A stretch of DNA of 8,062 bases. Origin: Alphaproteobacteria bacterium. GTDB lineage: Bacteria; Pseudomonadota; Alphaproteobacteria; Rhodobacterales; Rhodobacteraceae. How positions within the stretch are numbered: the first letter of the stretch is position 1; every line of letters begins with the position of its first letter. The notes under the pieces are model-generated. The model was not told where the DNA came from, searched no databases, and saw nothing but the letters and a program-made list of their open reading frames with translations. The position numbers were made by a program, and so were the translations under genes. Positions 5,853 to 8,062 of the stretch are shown here, in pieces. The DNA lies in contig RFIR01000284.1 in NCBI GenBank assembly GCA_003695135.1, forward strand, positions 1 through 8,062, written 5' to 3'.

Positions 5853-6158
5853 GGATGCCTCCTGCCGGGTGCGCTCGCATCCCCGTCAACCGATCCGGCA
5901 CGTTCAGGCCCCATCGGAAACCCAAATCGAGAGATGGAGGTGCACCGCCCACACGCCTCGCCCGGCGCAGCCGGGTGGCGCCCGACCCTCCCCCCGGGAG
6001 GGCGCATTGCAACGTAAGGCCCGAGCACGACCAGCAGGCATTCACGATCCGACATCGTCAACGTCACCGTCTCGCTACGCCCTCCCAGGGTCGGGCGCCG
6101 CCCTTTCCCGGGATTGTCGCCTTCCGGGGCTCGGTCTTCAAGGCAGAAGCCAGCCCGC
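5853..6158. other. 306-bp gap between oxidoreductase and methyltransferase genes
   Basis: This is the upstream region of the methyltransferase gene and the downstream region of the oxidoreductase gene, both on the minus strand. Apart from the ribosome-binding site at 5858-5863 and the inverted repeat at 5977-6099, nothing gene-like is supported. A minus-strand open frame crosses it (MSDRECLLVVLGPY from about 6055), but it spans both repeat arms and has no family resemblance. The gap and its repeat argue against tight operon coupling of the two genes. Confidence 0.6.
5977..6099. repeat. Intergenic inverted-repeat element
   Basis: The left arm GGCGCCCGACCCT (5977-5989) is the exact reverse complement of the right arm AGGGTCGGGCGCC (6087-6099). 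A second inner pair is also exact: GGGAGGGCG (5996-6004) and CGCCCTCCC (6078-6086). In the left arm the two blocks are separated by six C; in the right arm they abut. The 73-base loop (6005-6077) is less GC-rich. As RNA from the minus strand it could act as a 3' structure for the oxidoreductase message, but there is no T-run. It looks like a genome-dispersed palindromic repeat; family membership is unverified. Confidence 0.7.
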
Positions 6159-7121
6159 CTACCCCGCCGCATGGATCATGTCGATCATCACCTGATTGCC
6201 GCGCGAGAATTCCAGCGGGCAGTCATAGGGCGCCCCGTCCAGGATCGTGGCGTGAAAGGCATCGGCCTGCAGCCGGTACTGGTCGACGCGGCCGAAACGC
6301 TCACGTATCACCGTGCCATCGGCGCGGCGCAGGCTGAGCAGCTGGTCGCCATAGGCCGGCGGGTTGAACGGGGCGGCAAGCTCCAGCCAGCCCTCGGTGC
6401 CGTGAAACAGCATCGACTGGCGCAACCCCATCCGCATCGAGACGTAGAATTCCAGCGCAAAGCCGTCGAACTCGGCCCAGACCCGCGAGGTGGTGTCGAC
6501 CCCGTTCTCGCGCATGATCCGCGCCGTCACCGACAGCGGCTCCTGCCCGGTGACGAAGCGGGTGGTCACGCAAGGGTAGACGCCGATGTCGTAAAGCGCG
6601 CCGCCCCCCGTCTCCGGCCGGTTTCGGATGTTGCCCGGATCGGGGTTGTTGTAGGTGAACGATCCCTGCACGTGGCAGAGCCTGCCGATGGCGCCCTCGG
6701 CCAGCAGCGTCCGCACCCGGTGCCATTGCGGGTGATGGGTGACCATGAACGCCTCGGCGGCCATGCAGCCGGTCTCGTCCCGCGCCGCGATCAGCCGGTC
6801 GATTTCCCCGGCCTTCAGCGCGATGGGCTTTTCGCACAGCACATGCTTGCCCGCGCGCAGGCAGCGCTCGGTCCATTCCACATGCAGGTGGTTGGGCAGC
6901 GGGATGTAGACCGCGTCGATGCCGGGGGCGTCGAGCAGTGCCTGATAGCTGTCGAAGATCCTGACATCGTGATACGGCGCGGCCATCGCGGCGGCGCGCG
7001 CGGGATCGCGGCTGGCGATGCCGGCGATGCGCCCGCGCGCACTGGCATGGATGCCGGGGCAGACCCAGTCGCGGGCAATCCTCGCCGCACCGAGAATGCC
7101 CCAGCGGATCAGGTCTGACAT
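6159..7121 (-). CDS. Gfo/Idh/MocA-family NAD(P)-dependent oxidoreductase
   Basis: This is a 320-residue cytoplasmic enzyme. The N-terminal Rossmann domain (about 1-120) begins RWGILGAARIARDWVCPGI with a nucleotide-binding turn in GILGAARIA (8-16). It contains VYIPLPNHLH (71-80) and the family's catalytic-region motif CEKPIAL (96-102). The C-terminal alpha/beta domain carries GGGALYDIGVYP (172-183), whose Asp and Tyr occupy the usual substrate-site positions. The fold family oxidises or reduces sugars, inositols and related polyols; this sequence resembles the xylose dehydrogenase / dihydrodiol dehydrogenase-like branch, but the substrate is not determinable. ATG at 7121 is preferred because the Rossmann motif follows at once and GAGGA lies about 8 bases upstream; a start 22 codons earlier adds arginine-rich sequence. 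The protein ends at IDMIHAAG, slightly earlier than many relatives. The gene lies 139 bases downstream of rpoH on the same strand. Confidence 0.92.
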   Translation of the reverse strand: MSDLIRWGILGAARIARDWVCPGIHASARGRIAGIASRDPARAAAMAAPYHDVRIFDSYQALLDAPGIDAVYIPLPNHLHVEWTERCLRAGKHVLCEKPIALKAGEIDRLIAARDETGCMAAEAFMVTHHPQWHRVRTLLAEGAIGRLCHVQGSFTYNNPDPGNIRNRPETGGGALYDIGVYPCVTTRFVTGQEPLSVTARIMRENGVDTTSRVWAEFDGFALEFYVSMRMGLRQSMLFHGTEGWLELAAPFNPPAYGDQLLSLRRADGTVIRERFGRVDQYRLQADAFHATILDGAPYDCPLEFSRGNQVMIDMIHAAG

Positions 7122-7260
7122 GGGCGGATCCTCTTGCGCGACAGTCCGGGCGAGAGGCGTGATACGCGAGATTCGGGGCCGGCGCAAAACCTGTGCTTCC
7201 GGTGCAGGCCAGTTCGCCGCGCCATCGCCATGACGGACGGGGCGATCCTGCCGTCGCCGC

Positions 7261-8062
7261 TCAGTTCAGGCTGGGCACCATGCCGCGTTCAACGGCCAGT
7301 TCGCGCACGCGTTTCTGCAGCTTTTCGAAGGCGCGCACCTCAATCTGGCGGATACGCTCGCGGCTGACATTGTAGACGGTGGAGAGCTCCTCCAGCGTCA
7401 CCGGCTCGTCCTTCAGCTTCCGCTCGGTCAGGATGTGGCGTTCCCGCTCATTGAGCGTGCTCATCGCCTCCAGCAGCAGCTCGCGGCGGGTATCCAGTTC
7501 GTCCTTTTCGGCAAAGGCCGTGGCCTGGTCGGCATCCTCGTCGGCCAGCCAGTCCTGCCATTCGGCCGTGCCGTCGCCATCGGTCTTCAGGGGCGCGTTC
7601 AGCGAGGCATCCGAGCCGGTCAGCCGCCGGTTCATGCTGACCACGTCTTCCTCGGTCACGCCCAGATCATGGGCGATCTTCTCCACATGCTCGGGGCGCA
7701 GATCGCCCTCCTCCATCGCACCGATCCGGTTCTTGGCCTTGCGGAGGTTGAAGAACAGCTTCTTCTGCGCCGCGGTCGTCCCCATCTTCACCAGCGACCA
7801 CGACCGCAGGATGTATTCCTGGATCGCGGCGCGGATCCACCACATCGCGTAAGTGGCAAGGCGAAAGCCCTTCTCAGGGTCGAAGCGCTTGACCGCCTGC
7901 ATCAGCCCGACATTGGCCTCGGAAATCACCTCGGCCGGGGGCAGGCCGTAGCCGCGATAGCCCATGGCGATCTTGGCGGCGAGCCGCAGATGCGACGTCA
8001 CCAGCTTGTGGGCCGCCTCACGGTCACCGTGATCGACCCAGGCCTTGGCCAGAACGTATTCC
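7261..8062 (-). CDS. rpoH: Heat-shock RNA polymerase sigma factor RpoH (sigma-32), partial
   Basis: These are the C-terminal 266 residues of RpoH; roughly the first 30 are off the right edge. It directs RNA polymerase to heat-shock and, in alphaproteobacteria, oxidative-stress promoters. Visible parts in fragment numbering are region 2 with VTSHLRLAAKIAMGYRGYGL (21-40) and the -10-recognising LATYAMWWIRAAIQEYIL (68-85), the diagnostic RpoH box QKKLFFNLR (99-107), which distinguishes sigma-32 from other group members, and the region 4 helix-turn-helix VTLEELSTVYNVSRERIRQI (221-240) contacting -35 boxes. The frame is open to the window edge. A GTG at 8001 falls inside conserved region 2 and is not the start. 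Rhodobacterales often have two rpoH genes; the VKMGTTAAQKKLFFNLRKAK stretch looks more like the RpoHI type, a judgement from memory. The stop is at 7263-7261, with no clear terminator in the 139 bases after it. Confidence 0.96.
   Translation of the reverse strand, partial: EYVLAKAWVDHGDREAAHKLVTSHLRLAAKIAMGYRGYGLPPAEVISEANVGLMQAVKRFDPEKGFRLATYAMWWIRAAIQEYILRSWSLVKMGTTAAQKKLFFNLRKAKNRIGAMEEGDLRPEHVEKIAHDLGVTEEDVVSMNRRLTGSDASLNAPLKTDGDGTAEWQDWLADEDADQATAFAEKDELDTRRELLLEAMSTLNERERHILTERKLKDEPVTLEELSTVYNVSRERIRQIEVRAFEKLQKRVRELAVERGMVPSLN

Noticed and set aside
4545..6017. 490-codon plus-strand open frame opposite the methyltransferase gene
   Set aside because: It is an antisense shadow of a well-supported coding sequence, with no family motifs.
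6114..7118. 334-codon plus-strand open frame opposite the oxidoreductase gene
   Set aside because: Shadow frame; the minus strand holds an intact Gfo/Idh/MocA protein.
7261..8001. RpoH starting at the GTG at 8001
   Set aside because: The frame continues upstream with conserved RpoH sequence (EYVLAKAWVDHGDREAAHKL), so the true start lies outside the window.

Overview
The window is GC-rich and carries protein-coding genes typical of an alphaproteobacterium. The best fit is the Rhodobacterales group, judged from the RpoH sequence, the LivHM pair and the style of intergenic repeats. No gene here marks a plasmid, phage or defence island. Most of the window looks chromosomal.

Layout: (1) Bases 1-1283, minus strand: the start of livM (cut by the left edge) preceded by complete livH. 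These are the two membrane subunits of a branched-chain amino acid type ABC importer. (2) Bases 1284-1501: a divergent promoter region. (3) Bases 1502-3268, plus strand: a 588-residue SLC13/DASS-type permease with two RCK_C (TrkA_C) domains between its membrane halves. (4) Bases 3269-4571: a 1.3-kb gap between two convergent genes with no convincing gene in it. It holds several strong hairpins, a pair of ~95-bp direct repeats and, between them, an AT-rich island built as a long imperfect inverted repeat. (5) Bases 4572-5852, minus strand: a protein with an N-terminal MycE-like metal-dependent methyltransferase domain and a C-terminal TPR domain. (6) Bases 5853-6158: a gap with an inverted-repeat element. 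(7) Bases 6159-7121, minus strand: a Gfo/Idh/MocA-family NAD(P)-dependent sugar-type oxidoreductase. (8) Bases 7261-8062, minus strand: the heat-shock sigma factor rpoH, cut by the right edge.

The genes do not form one obvious pathway. The transporters suggest uptake of amino acids (or amides) and of an anion such as sulfate or a dicarboxylate. The methyltransferase and the oxidoreductase could both act on sugars, but a repeat-bearing gap separates them. RpoH is a housekeeping regulator.

The part least explained by known genes is 3269-4571. Convergent gene ends normally sit close together, yet here 1.3 kb is filled with nested direct and inverted repeats. Its core (about 22-26% GC by hand count at 3901-3950 and 4031-4080) contrasts sharply with its surroundings. 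It may be a relic or non-autonomous mobile element, a cluster of genome-wide intergenic repeats, or an uncharacterised structured locus. The sequence alone does not decide between these.
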